From assembly GCA_027494165.1 (NCBI GenBank), contig JAOSJM010000006.1, positions 372,001 to 436,000 on the forward strand: a DNA stretch of 64,000 nucleotides. The letters run 5' to 3'. The position numbers and the translations under genes are program-made. This stretch comes from Acidimicrobiia bacterium. GTDB taxonomy: Bacteria; Actinomycetota; Acidimicrobiia; IMCC26256; JAOSJM01. Under the pieces are notes generated by a model. The model had not been told where the DNA came from. It saw only the letters and a program-made list of their open reading frames with translations, and ran no database searches. Below, piece by piece: positions 28,906 through 39,178 of this stretch; the stretch's first letter is position 1, and each line of letters opens with the position of its first letter.

Positions 28906-29183
28906 GCGAACCCTCCTGGTCGACGGGTGGACGAGCCGCAGGCGGACGCGCACGACGCGTCGGTGACCTTCGAGTCGTGGCGTCCCCGGACCGCAGCGCC
29001 CGCTCAGCGAGCACCGGGAGCGGCGCCGGGTACGCCTCGCCGGGCCGGGACGGCGACCTCGGAAGCCGGGGCCGCGACCACACCGCCGACGCGCGCGCGT
29101 TCGGCACGGATCGTCGCTGGTTCGCCTTCGACCCTAACACGCGTTCCGGCCCGTCCGACCGGACCCGGGGCGGCCCGCCCCGA
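28906..29183 (-). promoter_or_regulatory. ectA-ectB intergenic region with a possible promoter
   Basis: No gene was recognised in these 278 bases. On the minus strand TAGGGT (29131-29136) resembles an actinobacterial -10. It could give ectBC its own transcript with a leader of about 220 bases, which would be unusual for an ectABC operon. No regulatory RNA structure was identified. Confidence 0.35.
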
Positions 29184-29714
29184 TCAGTCGCCCTCCCGGG
29201 CCGGCTCGAGCGGCCCGATCCGGAGGAGCAACTCCTCCTCGTGCGGCGCCTCCGGCGGGAACGCCTCGACCCCGAAGAGCTCGTCTTCACGACACTCGGC
29301 ACCGCGTCCTCTCGCGAAGGAGCGGAAGAAGCGCAGCGACGCCCGGTTCGAGGGGGTGACGGTCGCCTCCACCCACCGCACACCCCGCGCGAGCAGGCGA
29401 TCGACGAGGTGGTCGAGCATCCGGAGGGCCACACCGCGCTGCCGGTGCGAGCCGGCGACGGCCACCTGCCACACGAAGAGCGTGTCCGGCGCCTCGGGTC
29501 GCCGGAAGCCGACGATGAACGCCACGACCCGCCTGCCGTCGCGCACGACCACCGACGTGGCCGCGAACTCGCGGACGACGAGCAGGTAGGTGTAGGGCGC
29601 GTTCACGTCGAGCCCGGTCGCGCCGGCGAGCCGCCAGAGCTCCGGCCCGTCCCCGGGCGCGGGGGGACCGAACGTCACGCCCGTCTCCCGAGAGGTCGAC
29701 GCGTCCTCCGGCAC
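29184..29714 (-). CDS. ectA: L-2,4-diaminobutyrate N-gamma-acetyltransferase
   Basis: EctA acetylates L-2,4-diaminobutyrate using acetyl-CoA. This GNAT-fold protein of 176 residues has LDVNAPYTYLLVVREF (EctA-typical near the N-terminus), VVAFIVGF, the acetyl-CoA site WQVAVAGSHRQRGVAL, and WVEATVTPSNRASLRFF. The GTG at 29714 lies seven bases after the M23 peptidase stop and has a weak ribosome-binding site, so translational coupling to the upstream gene is possible. Order on the strand is ectA, ectB, ectC; ectD (hydroxylase) is absent. Confidence 0.93.
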   Translation of the reverse strand: MPEDASTSRETGVTFGPPAPGDGPELWRLAGATGLDVNAPYTYLLVVREFAATSVVVRDGRRVVAFIVGFRRPEAPDTLFVWQVAVAGSHRQRGVALRMLDHLVDRLLARGVRWVEATVTPSNRASLRFFRSFARGRGAECREDELFGVEAFPPEAPHEEELLLRIGPLEPAREGD

Positions 29715-29721
29715 GGCCGTC

Positions 29722-30866
29722 TCAGCAGATCCCGGCGACGATCGGGTACGGGTTGATCGCGGCTCCGCCGCCGGGGTGGACCTCGAGGTGCGTGTGGGGC
29801 GACGTCCCACGGGCGTCCCCCGTGGTGCCCGTGTAGCCGACCACCTCCCCCTGGACGACCCGTCGGGGCGGGCCTTCGTACGACGAGAGGTGGAAGTAGT
29901 AGTAGAGGTTGCCGTCGTCGCCGTGCAGCCGCACGCCGTAGCCCGACGTGGCGCCGTACTTCTGGCGCAAGGTCCCGGCGACCACGGCGACGTTCGGCGT
30001 GCCAGCGGGCGAGAAGAGGTCGTTGCCCTGGTGGCGGCGGCCTCCCGCACGGGGTAGCCCCAGTCGTCGGTGTGGGTCATCGGCCCCTGGATCGGGCAGA
30101 CCAGCCCGCCAGGTGCCGGCGCCCCGAGCACCTGCCCGGCGCGCCCCCCACCGCTCGACGGCTCGTTGCGGCTGGTGGCCCGGGCCGACTCGGCCGCCCG
30201 CCGCCGGGCCTCCTCGCGCGCCTGCTCCTCCTCGCGCCGGAGCTGCTCCTCGACCCGGGCGTACTCGGCGCGGGCCTCCTCGAGGCGCGCGTCGAGGACC
30301 TCCTGCTGGCGACCGAGCTCCTCGACGACCGCGCGCTGCTCCATCCGGGCGGCCTCGAGCCCCTCGCGGTGCTCGGCCAGGTCCTGGCGGGCGGTGGAGA
30401 ACGCGCTCGCCACGTCGCGGTCGCGCCCGTTGACCCGCTTGAGCAGCTCGGTCCGCCGGAGCGCGTCCATGGCGTCCCGGGCCTGGGCGAGCTCGCCGAC
30501 GACACCCGAGGCTCCCCGCCCGCTCTTGTAGGCCGCGACGGCGCGGGCTCGCACGAGCGTCCCGAGCCGGACCACCTCCTGCTCGGCGAGCGCGATGACC
30601 TGCTCGGCATCCGCGATGTCGCTCTCGAGCTGCTGGTGACGCGCGTAGGCCTCCGAGTAGCGGGCGGCCGCCTGCCCGGCCGACCGCTCGGCCTCGGCGA
30701 TCCGCCGCTTGGCCTCGTCGAGGGGGTCCCGGGCCCCGGCGGCCGGCCCGGCGAGGCCCAGTGAGGGCGCGAGCAGCGAGCCGAGCGCGACGATGGCCGC
30801 CGCTCCCCGTCGCCACCGCCCGTGGACGTCGCCACGGCGGCCGGGCCCGCCAGGTCGCCTGCTCAT
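29722..30866 (-). CDS. Secreted coiled-coil M23 (LytM) peptidase, frameshifted
   Basis: This EnvC/NlpD-like protein of about 381 residues has an N-terminal hydrophobic signal ([18 protein letters not shown]). A coiled coil of about 190 residues, rich in Ala/Glu/Arg, follows. The C-terminal LytM domain carries the zinc ligands GRHQGNDLF and [11 protein letters not shown]. One base is missing at the GGGG run 30051-30054, between DWGYP and RAGGRHQG. Such proteins cut or help cut peptidoglycan cross-links during division or elongation. Start ATG 30866 was chosen for signal-peptide length; GTG 30917 is an alternative. The gene resembles the coiled-coil transglycosylase at 25080, so the window encodes two wall enzymes of similar layout. 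Confidence 0.88.
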
Positions 30867-31125
30867 GGTGGAGGAAGCCGCGCCCGCGGTGACCGGGACG
30901 CAGGATCGGCGTTTCACACTAGGCGCCGGCCGTCAGCGACGGCCACTCCAGCCCCACCCGCCACACGGGCGCACGCGGATCGTTCCCGTGAGGTCGCGGG
31001 ACGCGAAGGCTCAAGGGCCACCGTCGCCTGCCGATCAGGGTCCGTCGAGCGCGCCACATGTGGCGTCACGGCGCGGTCCGGCGGCTCGTCCGGACCGGCG
31101 ACCTGCACACGGGGGAGGGCAGGCG

Positions 31126-33132
31126 GTGAAGAACCTGAAGATCAGCACGAAGCTCCTCGCGCTCGTGCTCGTCCCACTGCTCGGCCTGGCGTACTTCGCC
31201 GGGACCCGGGCCCTGGACCAGCGCCGGGAGGCTGCCGAGGCCGGCGATCTGCAGGCGCTCGTCGAGCTGTCGGTCCGCCAGGGCAACCTGCTCCACGAGA
31301 CGCAGAAGGAGCGGGGCCTGACGGCGGTCCACCTGTCGTCGAAGGGCGGGCAGGGCGGCTCCGACCTCGAGGATCAGCGGGGCCAGGTGGACGCCGCGCT
31401 CGAGGAGCTGGACGGCTACGTCACCGAGCTGGGATCTGCCATCCCCGAGGAGGTCCGGGCCGAGCTCGACGAGGCGTACGAGCACCTCCACGGCGAGCTG
31501 GGATCGGTTCGTGCCGACGTCACGGACCGGCGGATCGAGACCGCCGACGCGATCGGCTTCTACACCGAGACCAACGAGCACCTCATCGCGGCCGTCGCCG
31601 CGGTGAGCCGGCAGGCCGGGATCGCCGAGCTGGCGCGACGCCTCGTGGCCTACGACGCCTTCCTCGCCGCCAAGGAGCGAGCCGGCATCGAGCGGGCCCA
31701 GCTCGCCACGGTGTTCGCCACGGACGGGTTCGCCCCCGGACAGCTCGTGACGGTCAGCTCGCTCGTGGCCGCGCAGCAGAGCTTCCTTCACGTCTTCGAG
31801 GAGCTGGCCACCCCCGACGTCACCGCCGGCTGGGAAGAGGCCCAGGGCGATCCCTCCTTCACGCGGGTCGCGGAGCTCGAGCAGATCGCCTTCGACGAGG
31901 CCGGCACCGGCGGCTTCGGCGTGGACCCGACCGACTGGTTCGGCACGATGACGGCCAGGATCGACGCGCTCAAGGGCGTCGAGGACCTTCAGGCCGACGC
32001 CGTGCTCGATCGGGCCTCGGCGATCGAGGGGAGCGCCAGCAGCGCTTTCCGCACCGCCGCGCTCCTCACCGTCCTGCTCGTGGCGCTGGTCGTGTTCCTC
32101 GCCGTCGTCACGTTCCGGGGCATCACCCGCCCGGTCGGCGAGCTGACCGAGGTCGCCCGGCGGGTGGCGAGCGGGGACACCGACGTCGACATCGCCTACG
32201 ACGGGAAGGACGAGCTCGGCTTGCTCGCCGACAGCTTCCGGGAGCTCACCGGCTACATCCGCGACGTCTCCGGAGCCGCGCGGGAGATCGCCGCCGGCAA
32301 CCTCGCGGTCGGCATCGCGCCGCGCGGCGAGCACGACACGCTCGGGAACGCCTTCTCCGGGATGGTGCAGAACCTCGGCTCGATGGTGACCCAGCTCAAG
32401 GCGGCCGCGACCCAGCTCGCCAGCTCCTCCGAGGAGCTGAACGCCGTGAGCGAGGGGATGTCCGCGAACGCCGAGGAGACCGCCACCCAGGCCTCCTCGG
32501 TCGCCACGGCAGGGGAGGAGATGCAGGTGAGCATCCGGGAGATCGCGTCGAACATCTCCGAGGCCGCCCGGGTCGCCGAGGACGCCGTGCGCACGGTCAC
32601 CGGGACCAGCCAGAGCATCGGTCGGCTCGGGGAATCCAGCACCGAGGTCGGGGCCGTCGTCGACCTCATCCGTTCGATCGCCGAGCAGACCAACCTGCTC
32701 GCGCTGAACGCCACGATCGAGGCCGCCCGGGCCGGCGACGCCGGGAAGGGTTTCGCCGTCGTGGCCCACGAGGTGAAGACGCTGGCCGAGCAGACCGCGG
32801 CGGCCACCGGCGACATCGAGGCACGCATCGCGGCCATCCGCGAGGACGCCTCGGGCGCGGTCGCCGCGATGGGCGAGATCACCGAGGTCATCAATCGGAT
32901 CAACGAGATCTCCACGATGATCGCCGGGGCGGCCGAGGAGCAGACCGCGACCACGACGAGCATCGTGGAGAACATCACCGGTGTCGCCCAGGCCGCCGAC
33001 GGTACCCGGGAGATGACCACGAGCGGCCAGGACTCGGCCCGGGCCCTCGCGCAGCTCGCCACCGAGCTGGACAGCACCGTGGGCCAGTTCCGCCTCGCCG
33101 CCGCGCAGGAGCGGACAGCCGTCGACGCCTGA
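31126..33132 (+). CDS. Methyl-accepting chemotaxis protein with nitrate/nitrite-sensing-type domain
   Basis: This 668-residue receptor has an N-terminal membrane helix ([17 protein letters not shown]). A helical extracellular domain with [19 protein letters not shown] is typical of the NIT nitrate/nitrite sensor. A second helix ([18 protein letters not shown]) leads to a HAMP linker ([18 protein letters not shown]) and the signalling tip [21 protein letters not shown] 31126 follows GGGGGAGGGCAGG. No CheA, CheW or CheR is encoded nearby, so the receptor must work with a remote array. Ligand specificity is only suggested by the domain. Confidence 0.93.
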   Translation: MKNLKISTKLLALVLVPLLGLAYFAGTRALDQRREAAEAGDLQALVELSVRQGNLLHETQKERGLTAVHLSSKGGQGGSDLEDQRGQVDAALEELDGYVTELGSAIPEEVRAELDEAYEHLHGELGSVRADVTDRRIETADAIGFYTETNEHLIAAVAAVSRQAGIAELARRLVAYDAFLAAKERAGIERAQLATVFATDGFAPGQLVTVSSLVAAQQSFLHVFEELATPDVTAGWEEAQGDPSFTRVAELEQIAFDEAGTGGFGVDPTDWFGTMTARIDALKGVEDLQADAVLDRASAIEGSASSAFRTAALLTVLLVALVVFLAVVTFRGITRPVGELTEVARRVASGDTDVDIAYDGKDELGLLADSFRELTGYIRDVSGAAREIAAGNLAVGIAPRGEHDTLGNAFSGMVQNLGSMVTQLKAAATQLASSSEELNAVSEGMSANAEETATQASSVATAGEEMQVSIREIASNISEAARVAEDAVRTVTGTSQSIGRLGESSTEVGAVVDLIRSIAEQTNLLALNATIEAARAGDAGKGFAVVAHEVKTLAEQTAAATGDIEARIAAIREDASGAVAAMGEITEVINRINEISTMIAGAAEEQTATTTSIVENITGVAQAADGTREMTTSGQDSARALAQLATELDSTVGQFRLAAAQERTAVDA

Positions 33133-33318
33133 GGGAGCCCGGACCCGGCGAGGGTACGGCGGGCGCGACCCGCCGGGCCCGTCCGCGTCCGGGCCTCACG
33201 TCGAGTCACCCACGGAGCGCGTCCGCTTGGCCGCCCTTCGGGCCGACCTCACGCGTTCGTCATCCGGAAGCGCCGTGGCTCCGAACGCGCGACGAACCAC
33301 GTCGCACCGGAGGTCCGA

Positions 33319-35340
33319 ATGAGAAGGCTCGCCGTACTGCTCGCGCTCGCGCTGGTCGCCTCGGTGGCCGGCGTCCTCGCTCCGAACGCACCCTCGGCCC
33401 AGGCCGCCTCGCCCAGCGCGGTGACGGTGGTCCACGGCATCAAAGGCGTCGCCGTGGACGTCTACGTCAACGGCGCCCTGACCGTCCCGAACTTCCAACC
33501 CAGGGACATCGCCGGGCCGCTCCAGCTCGACGCCGGCGACTACGACATCCGCGTCCTCGCGGCCGGGGCCGATCCCGCGACCGCGTCCCCCCTGCTCGCC
33601 CGCACCGTCACCGTGCCGAGCGGAGCGGACGTCTCCCTCGTCGCCCACGCCGACACCGCCGGCGGTCCCGCCCTCACGGCCTTCGTGAACGACCTCTCGG
33701 CCGCGGCGGCCGGGCAGGCCCGGGTCAGCGTCCGCCACACCGCCAACGCCCCCGCCGTGGACGTGCTGCTGGACGGCAGCCCGGCCATCACCGGCCTGAC
33801 CAACGGCAGCGCGGCCGACGCCACGCTGGCCGGTGGCACCTACTCCGTCGCCGTGCAGGTCTCGCCCTCCGGGCCCGTGGCCATCGGACCCGCCGACCTC
33901 ACGTTCCCGCCCGGCGTCCTGACCGCGGTGTACGCGATCTCCGCGCTCGACGGCAGCGGCATCGAGCCGCTCGTCCAGCAGCGTCCCATGGCCCTGCCGC
34001 CCGTCGTCCCCACGGGTTCGGTCTCGGTCGTCCACGGCATCCTCGGCGTGCCCGTCGACGTCTACGTCGACGGCGTCCTGACGCTGCCCGGGTTCGACCC
34101 CAAGGACGTCGCCGGACCGCTCCGAGCTCGTCGAGGGCGACTACCGGATCCAGGTCTTCGCGGAGGGTGACGACCCGGCGACCGACGTCCCGGTGATCGA
34201 CCAGACCGTGACCGTGCCCGGCGGTGCGAACGTCTCGCTCGTGGCGAACGTGAGCCCGGCCGGCACGCCCCAGCTCTCGGCGTTCGTCAACGACGTCTCG
34301 CCGCTCGACGCCGGCTCGTCCCGGGTGAGCGTGCGCCACACCGCCCGGGCCCCGGCCGTCGACGTGCTCCTCGACGGGTCCGTGGCGGTGAGCGACCTCA
34401 CCAGCCCGAACGCCGCCGATGCGGTGGTCCCCGCCGGGTCGTACTCGGTGGAGGTCGCGGTGGCGATGGGCGGCCCGACGGTGATCGGCCCGGTGACCCT
34501 GGCCTTCGCCGCCGGCACGCTCGACGCCGTCTACGCCGTGTCCGACCTCGCCGGCGGCACGTTCGACGCCGTCGTCCAGACGATCACCCTCGACCACGGC
34601 TACCGGCTCGTCGCGAGCGACGGCGGTGTGTTCGCCTTCGGCAACGCCGACTTCCTCGGCTCGGCCGGCAACCTGCCGCTCAACCAGCCGGTCGTGGGGG
34701 CGAGTCCACGCCGACCGGTGACGGCTACTGGCTCGTCGCCAGCGACGGTGGCATCTTCGCCTACGGGGACGCCGAGTTCTTCGGCTCGACCGGGGCCATC
34801 GCCCTCAACCAGCCGATCGTCGGCATGGCCGTCACGTCCACGGGCGACGGGTACTGGCTCGTGGCCAGCGACGGCGGGGTGTTCGCCTTCGGCGACGCCG
34901 GCTTCTTCGGCTCGACCGGGGCCATCGCCCTCAACGAGCCGATCGTCGGGATGGCCCCGACCCCGACCGGCGACGGGTACTGGCTCGTCGCGGCCGACGG
35001 CGGCATCTTCGCCTTCGGCGACGCGCGCTTCTTCGGCTCCACCGGGGCCATCGCCCTCAACCAGCCGATCGTCGACATGGCCGCCTCCCCCGGAGGGCTC
35101 GGCTACTGGCTCGTGGCCAGCGACGGCGGGGTGTTCGCCTTCGGCAACGCCCTGTTCTACGGCTCGGCGGGCGCCATCGCCCTGAACCAGCCGGTCGTGG
35201 GCGTCGACGCGACCCCGACCGGCCGGGGCTACTGGCTCGTCGCCAGCGACGGCGGGGTGTTCGCCTACGGCAACGCCGGGTTCTACGGCTCCACCGGAGC
35301 CCTCGCCCTCAACCAGCCGATCGTCGACCTGATCGGCTGA
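33319..35340 (+). CDS. Secreted DUF4397 protein with C-terminal 42-residue repeats, two frameshifts
   Basis: A signal peptide ([18 protein letters not shown]) precedes two DUF4397-type beta-sandwich units, each beginning VxVVHGI-x-GVxVDVYV and containing [18 protein letters not shown]. Seven copies of the 42-residue [10 protein letters not shown] repeat follow, and the end is IVDLIG. The frame breaks at 34121-34124 (one extra C in ctccgag) and at 34706-34707 (one C missing in gtccacg). After repair the protein has about 673 residues. ATG 33319 is preceded by GGAGG. DUF4397 proteins are exported, often lipoprotein-like, with unknown function. The repeat domain is shared with the GH43 protein at 20676, which suggests a common surface- or polymer-attachment module. 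Confidence 0.82.
34598..35330 (+). repeat. 126-bp coding tandem repeats in the DUF4397 protein
   Basis: Six to seven 126-bp units (for example ctactggctcgt near 34726 and tactggctcgtg near 34852) encode [14 protein letters not shown]-[DN]-A, [13 protein letters not shown]. The units diverge more than those at 21874, suggesting greater age. Confidence 0.82.
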
Positions 35341-35357
35341 CCCCGGTCCCCCCACCC

Positions 35358-35389
35358 GGAGGGGGCGGCCCACCCGGGCCGCCCCCTCC
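35358..35389. terminator. Bidirectional hairpin terminator between the DUF4397 gene and zwf
   Basis: A perfect 14-bp stem, ggagggggcggccc / gggccgccccctcc, with a four-base loop lies between convergent stops. There is no T-run, as is common in high-GC actinobacteria. Confidence 0.65.
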
Positions 35390-35426
35390 GCTCGCGTCCA
35401 CGACGTGCTCCCGCGCCGAGAGGAGG

Positions 35427-36811
35427 TCACGGGGCCGGATCGTGCCAGCGCTCCCCGGCCCCCAGGAGGGCGTCGGCCGCGGACGGGCCCCACGTCCCGG
35501 GCTCGTACGCCAGCACCGGCTCGGGAGCGCCCAGCACCGGGTCCACGATCCGCCAGGCCGCCCGGACCCCGTCCTCGTGGGTGAAGAGGGTGGCGTCGCC
35601 TCTCAGGGCGTCGCCGAGCAGGCGCTCGTAGGCCCCCATCTCGTCGGCCCCACGGTGGCAGACCTCGAGCTCCACCGGCGTCCCGGCCATCCGCTCGCCC
35701 GGGAGCTTCGTGCGGGCGCCGACGGCGATCTCGACCCGGTCCGGGCCGAGGCGGAAGCGGACGTGGTTGGCCGGCTCGGGCGGCGGTTCGTCGAGCGGGA
35801 ACACCCGCTTGGGGGGTCGTGGAGGTCGACGAGGACCTCGGTGGCCGTGACCGGCAGCCTCTTCCCGGCCCGGACGAGGAACGGCACCCCGGCCCACCGC
35901 CACGAGTCCACGAAGACCCGCACCGCGGCGAAGGTCTCCACGTCGGAGCCCGGGGCCACTCCCGGCTCGTCCCGGTACCCGGCGTACTGGCCGCGGACCA
36001 GGTCGTCGCGTGAGAGCGGCGCGATCGCCCGCAGCACCTTCACCCGCTCGTCGCGGCGGGCCTCGAGGTCGCTCCCGGCGGGTGGCTCCATGGCGAGCAG
36101 GGCGACGACCTGGAGGAGGTGGTTCTGGACCACGTCACGGACCGCCCCGACCTCCTCGTAGAAGCGGCCCCGCCCCTCCACGCCGAAGGACTCCGCCATC
36201 GTCACCTGGACCCGGCGCACGTGGTCCCGGTTCCAGATGGGCTCCAGGAACGAGTTGGCGAACCGGAAGTAGAGGAGGTTCTGGACCGGTTCCTTGCCGA
36301 GGTAGTGGTCGATCCGGAAGATCGCCCGCTCGCGGAAGGCCCGGTGGAGGGTCTCGTTGAGCTCCTCCGCAGACTCCAGGTCGCGACCGAACGGCTTCTC
36401 GACGACGACCCGCGCTCCCCGGGCGCATCCCGACGAGCCGAGCCCCTCCACCACCGGCTCGAAGAGGCTCGGCGGGACGGCCAGGTAGAAGAGGGGATGC
36501 TGGGCCCCGTCGAGCTCCGCCCGGAGCGACCCGAAGGTAGCGGGGTCCCGGTAGTCGCCGGCGACGTAGGCCAGCTCGGAGGCCAGCTTCGTGAAGGCCG
36601 CTTCCTCGACCCCGCCGCCGTGGCGCGTGATCCCGTCCCGGGCCCGCTGGCGGAGCTGGTCGGCGGTCCACGGGCTCGACGCCACCCCGATGACCGGGAG
36701 GTCGAGGTTCCCCCGGCGCGCCATGGAGTGGAGGGACGGGAACAGCTTCCGGTGGGCCAGGTCGCCCGTGGCGCCGAAGATCACCAGGGCGTCTGACCGG
36801 GGCACGGGCAT
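35427..36811 (-). CDS. zwf: Glucose-6-phosphate 1-dehydrogenase, frameshifted
   Basis: Zwf oxidises glucose 6-phosphate to 6-phosphogluconolactone with NADP or [14 protein letters not shown] near residue 13 binds the coenzyme, and [13 protein letters not shown] is the active-site signature. [11 protein letters not shown] and the C-terminal [14 protein letters not shown], together with the GDATLF region, are typical. One base is missing in the GGGGGG run 35811-35816, between HDPP and KRVFPLDE. Repair gives about 461 residues. ATG 36811 has AAGGAGG eight bases upstream. It follows gnd by 28 bp, so the two form an operon for the oxidative pentose phosphate pathway. Confidence 0.94.
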
Positions 36812-36839
36812 CGCACCCGCCTCCTTCCCGGGCGCGGGA

Positions 36840-37850
36840 TCATCCCCCCGAACCCTCGTGGTGGCCCCCGAACCCGAGGCGCATCGCCGACAGCATCCGG
36901 TCGGCGTAGCCGGCCCGGCCGCGGGACGTGAACCGCTGGTGGAGCGCGGCCGCGAGGACCGGGGTGGGGACGCCCGCCTCGACGGCCGTGACGGCGGTCC
37001 AGCGGCCCTCGCCCGAGTCGGCGACCCGTCCCGAGAAGCCCTCGAGGCCGGGATCGGCGTGGAGCGCCGCCGCGACGAGGTCGAGGAGCCACGAGGTGAC
37101 GACGCTGCCCCGACGCCACAGCTCGGCGATCGCGCCGACGTCGAGGTCGTACCCGGGGCCGTCGGGCGCCGGGGCCGTCTCGGCGTCGGCGGCGCGGTCG
37201 CCGGTTGCGGGTCCGGCGTGGCGGAGCAGGTTGAAACCCTCCGCGTAGGCCGCCATGAGCCCGTACTCGATCCCGTTGTGCACCATCTTCACGTAGTGCC
37301 CGGCACCGTGGGGGCCGCAGTGGAGCCAGCCCTGCTCGGCGCCGGACGGTGCGCCGTCACGGCCCGGCGTCCGGGACGCGGCGTCGACGCCCGGGGCCAG
37401 GGAGGCGAAGATCGGCGCGAGGCGGCCCACGACGTCGTCCTCGCCGCCCACCATCAGGCAGAAGCCCCGCTCCGCCCCCCACACACCACCGCTCGTGCCG
37501 ACGTCGACGAAGCGCAGGCCGCGGGCTCCCAGCCGGGCGGCCCGGGCGACGTCGTCGTGGAAGTGGGAGTTGCCGCCGTCGATCACGACGTCGCCGGGCT
37601 CGAGGTGGTCGGCGAGCTCCTCGACGACCCCGCCCACCAGCGCGGCCGGGACCATCACCCACACCGCCCGCGGGGGAGGCAGCGAGGCCGCCAGTTCCGC
37701 GAGCGACGACGCCCCCGTCGCGCCGGCCCGCTCGAGCTCGCGCACGGCGTCGGGCCGGACGTCGTGCACCACGCACTCGTGGCCCGAGCGGAGCAGGCGA
37801 CGGACCAACCCGCTCCCCATCCGGCCGAGACCGACCATCCCCAGTTGCAT
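36840..37850 (-). CDS. gnd: 6-phosphogluconate dehydrogenase (decarboxylating, short form)
   Basis: This 336-residue enzyme converts 6-phosphogluconate to ribulose 5-phosphate with NAD(P)H and CO2. [11 protein letters not shown] binds the coenzyme, [10 protein letters not shown] and [12 protein letters not shown] bind substrate, and the catalytic Lys is in [15 protein letters not shown]. The length matches the YqeC/GndA short class rather than the 470-residue form. ATG 37850 has GGAGG six bases upstream. It heads the gnd-zwf operon and stands divergent from ppgK. Confidence 0.93.
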   Translation of the reverse strand: MQLGMVGLGRMGSGLVRRLLRSGHECVVHDVRPDAVRELERAGATGASSLAELAASLPPPRAVWVMVPAALVGGVVEELADHLEPGDVVIDGGNSHFHDDVARAARLGARGLRFVDVGTSGGVWGAERGFCLMVGGEDDVVGRLAPIFASLAPGVDAASRTPGRDGAPSGAEQGWLHCGPHGAGHYVKMVHNGIEYGLMAAYAEGFNLLRHAGPATGDRAADAETAPAPDGPGYDLDVGAIAELWRRGSVVTSWLLDLVAAALHADPGLEGFSGRVADSGEGRWTAVTAVEAGVPTPVLAAALHQRFTSRGRAGYADRMLSAMRLGFGGHHEGSGG

Positions 37851-37915
37851 CCCGGACCTCCCCTCGGACACCGCGAGCGTCGCGCGAGAGACCACCCCGG
37901 CGACGCGCACCCGGG

Positions 37916-37921
37916 CACACT
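37916..37921 (+). promoter_or_regulatory. Possible -10 element (CACACT) for leaderless ppgK
   Basis: CACACT then six bases then ATG 37928, with no ribosome-binding site. The hexamer is a weak match, and the call rests mainly on the repeated six-base spacing seen elsewhere. Confidence 0.3.
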
Positions 37922-37927
37922 GTCCGC

Positions 37928-38674
37928 ATGGACGTCCTGCTCGGGATCGACGTCGGCGGCAGCGGCATCAAGGGAGCGCCCGTGCGGCTCGCCGACGGGA
38001 CCCTCGCCGCCCCACGCCACCGGATCCGCACCCCCCGCCCGGCCACCCCCGAGGCCGTGGCCGGGACCGTGGGCGAGCTCGTGCGCCACTTCGGGTGGAC
38101 CGGCCCGGTGGGCTGCGCGTTCCCGGCCGTCGTCAAGGGGGGTGTGGTCCGCACCGCGGCCAACGTGGACGACGCCTGGGTCGGCTGCGACGCCGGGTCG
38201 CGCTTCGCGGAGGCGACGGGCTGCCCGGTCACGGTCGTGAACGACGCCGACGCCGCCGGCATCGCCGAGGCGACCTTCGGCGCCGCCCGCCACCGGTCCG
38301 GGGTCGTGGTGGTCGTCACCCTGGGGACGGGGATCGGGACCGCCGTGCTCGTCGACGGCACGCTGCTCCCGAACACCGAGCTCGGTCACCTGACCGTCCG
38401 GGGCCGGGACGCCGAGGGGTGGGCCGCCGAGAGCGCTCGGGACCGCGAGGATCTCTCGTGGAAGGCGTGGGCCGAGCGGCTCGACGAGTACTTCGCCGAG
38501 CTCGAGCGGCTCCTGTGGCCGGACCTCATCGTGGTCGGCGGCGGGGTGAGCAAGAAGGCCGACCGGTTCCTTCCCCTGCTCCACACCCGGGCCGACATCG
38601 TGCCGGCCGAGCTGCGCAACGAGGCGGGGATCGTGGGCGCCGCGATGGCGGCGGCCCGCGTCACGTCCCCCTGA
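37928..38674 (+). CDS. ppgK: Polyphosphate glucokinase
   Basis: This ROK-family kinase of 248 residues phosphorylates glucose with inorganic polyphosphate (or ATP). The phosphate motif is [15 protein letters not shown], typical of Ppg[12 protein letters not shown], the catalytic Asp in VVNDADAAG, and [14 protein letters not shown] follow. Length and order match actinobacterial PpgK. Its product, glucose 6-phosphate, is the substrate of the zwf product encoded just across the divergent region, giving a coherent unit. Confidence 0.92.
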   Translation: MDVLLGIDVGGSGIKGAPVRLADGTLAAPRHRIRTPRPATPEAVAGTVGELVRHFGWTGPVGCAFPAVVKGGVVRTAANVDDAWVGCDAGSRFAEATGCPVTVVNDADAAGIAEATFGAARHRSGVVVVVTLGTGIGTAVLVDGTLLPNTELGHLTVRGRDAEGWAAESARDREDLSWKAWAERLDEYFAELERLLWPDLIVVGGGVSKKADRFLPLLHTRADIVPAELRNEAGIVGAAMAAARVTSP

Positions 38675-38682
38675 CGGGGCGG

Positions 38683-39075
38683 TCACTCCGGCAGCGCGCT
38701 GATGGGCTGCCGGCCCGCGAAGCCGTCCTCGGGCCAGTGCCACCAGGTCACCTCGGACTCCCCGAGCAGCCAGCAGAGCAGGTACGGCCGCCCGCTCGCG
38801 GTGACCGCGGGGAAGTCGAGCAACCCCCGGTCGACGTCGCGGACGACGACGTCCGCAGCGGTGAGCGCCTCGAGCTGCTCGTGGATCTCGGCCGCGACCT
38901 CGTCGGGCGGGCGGTGCTCGGCCGCGGCGTGCGCGCCGTGGCCGTTCCGGCGTCCCACCCGTGCCACCGCCACCGTCCGGGCCCTCATCTCGGCTACCAG
39001 CTCCTGGAGCTGCCCGACCACGTCGTGCACCCAGGGAAGGACGGCGTTGGCCTCATCGACGGACCATTGCCGCAC
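38683..39075 (-). CDS. DUF2203 family protein
   Basis: This 130-residue cytoplasmic protein has the DUF2203 pattern. An N-terminal helix EANAVLPWVHDVV is followed by a helical hairpin, then DVDRGLLDFPA and a C-terminal LLCWLLGESEVTWWHWPEDGFAGRQP-type ending (W, H and G residues conserved). The GTG start at 39075 lies six bases after a TACGGT hexamer, suggesting a leaderless mRNA. It converges on ppgK and is divergent from pheA. Function is unknown. Confidence 0.85.
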   Translation of the reverse strand: MRQWSVDEANAVLPWVHDVVGQLQELVAEMRARTVAVARVGRRNGHGAHAAAEHRPPDEVAAEIHEQLEALTAADVVVRDVDRGLLDFPAVTASGRPYLLCWLLGESEVTWWHWPEDGFAGRQPISALPE

Positions 39076-39081
39076 GAGGTC

Positions 39082-39087
39082 ACCGTA
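39082..39087 (-). promoter_or_regulatory. -10 element (TACGGT) for leaderless DUF2203 gene
   Basis: On the minus strand TACGGT, six bases (gacctc), then GTG 39075. It lies back to back with the pheA promoter 80 bases away. Confidence 0.55.
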
Positions 39088-39166
39088 GACCCGTCCCGGC
39101 AGGTCCGGGGGGCACCCGGCCGGCCCGACGCGCGGAATCGGTCCGGGGGCGCGCCCGGGCCGCCGG

Positions 39167-39172
39167 TACCAT
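39167..39172 (+). promoter_or_regulatory. -10 element (TACCAT) for leaderless pheA-serS
   Basis: TACCAT, six bases (gcgccc), then the GTG of pheA at 39179, with no ribosome-binding site. The ATG within this element is not in the pheA frame. Confidence 0.55.
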
Positions 39173-39178
39173 GCGCCC

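Noticed and set aside
28906..29183. Riboswitch or leader RNA before ectB
   Set aside because: No conserved riboswitch core or clear terminator/antiterminator pair could be recognised by eye.
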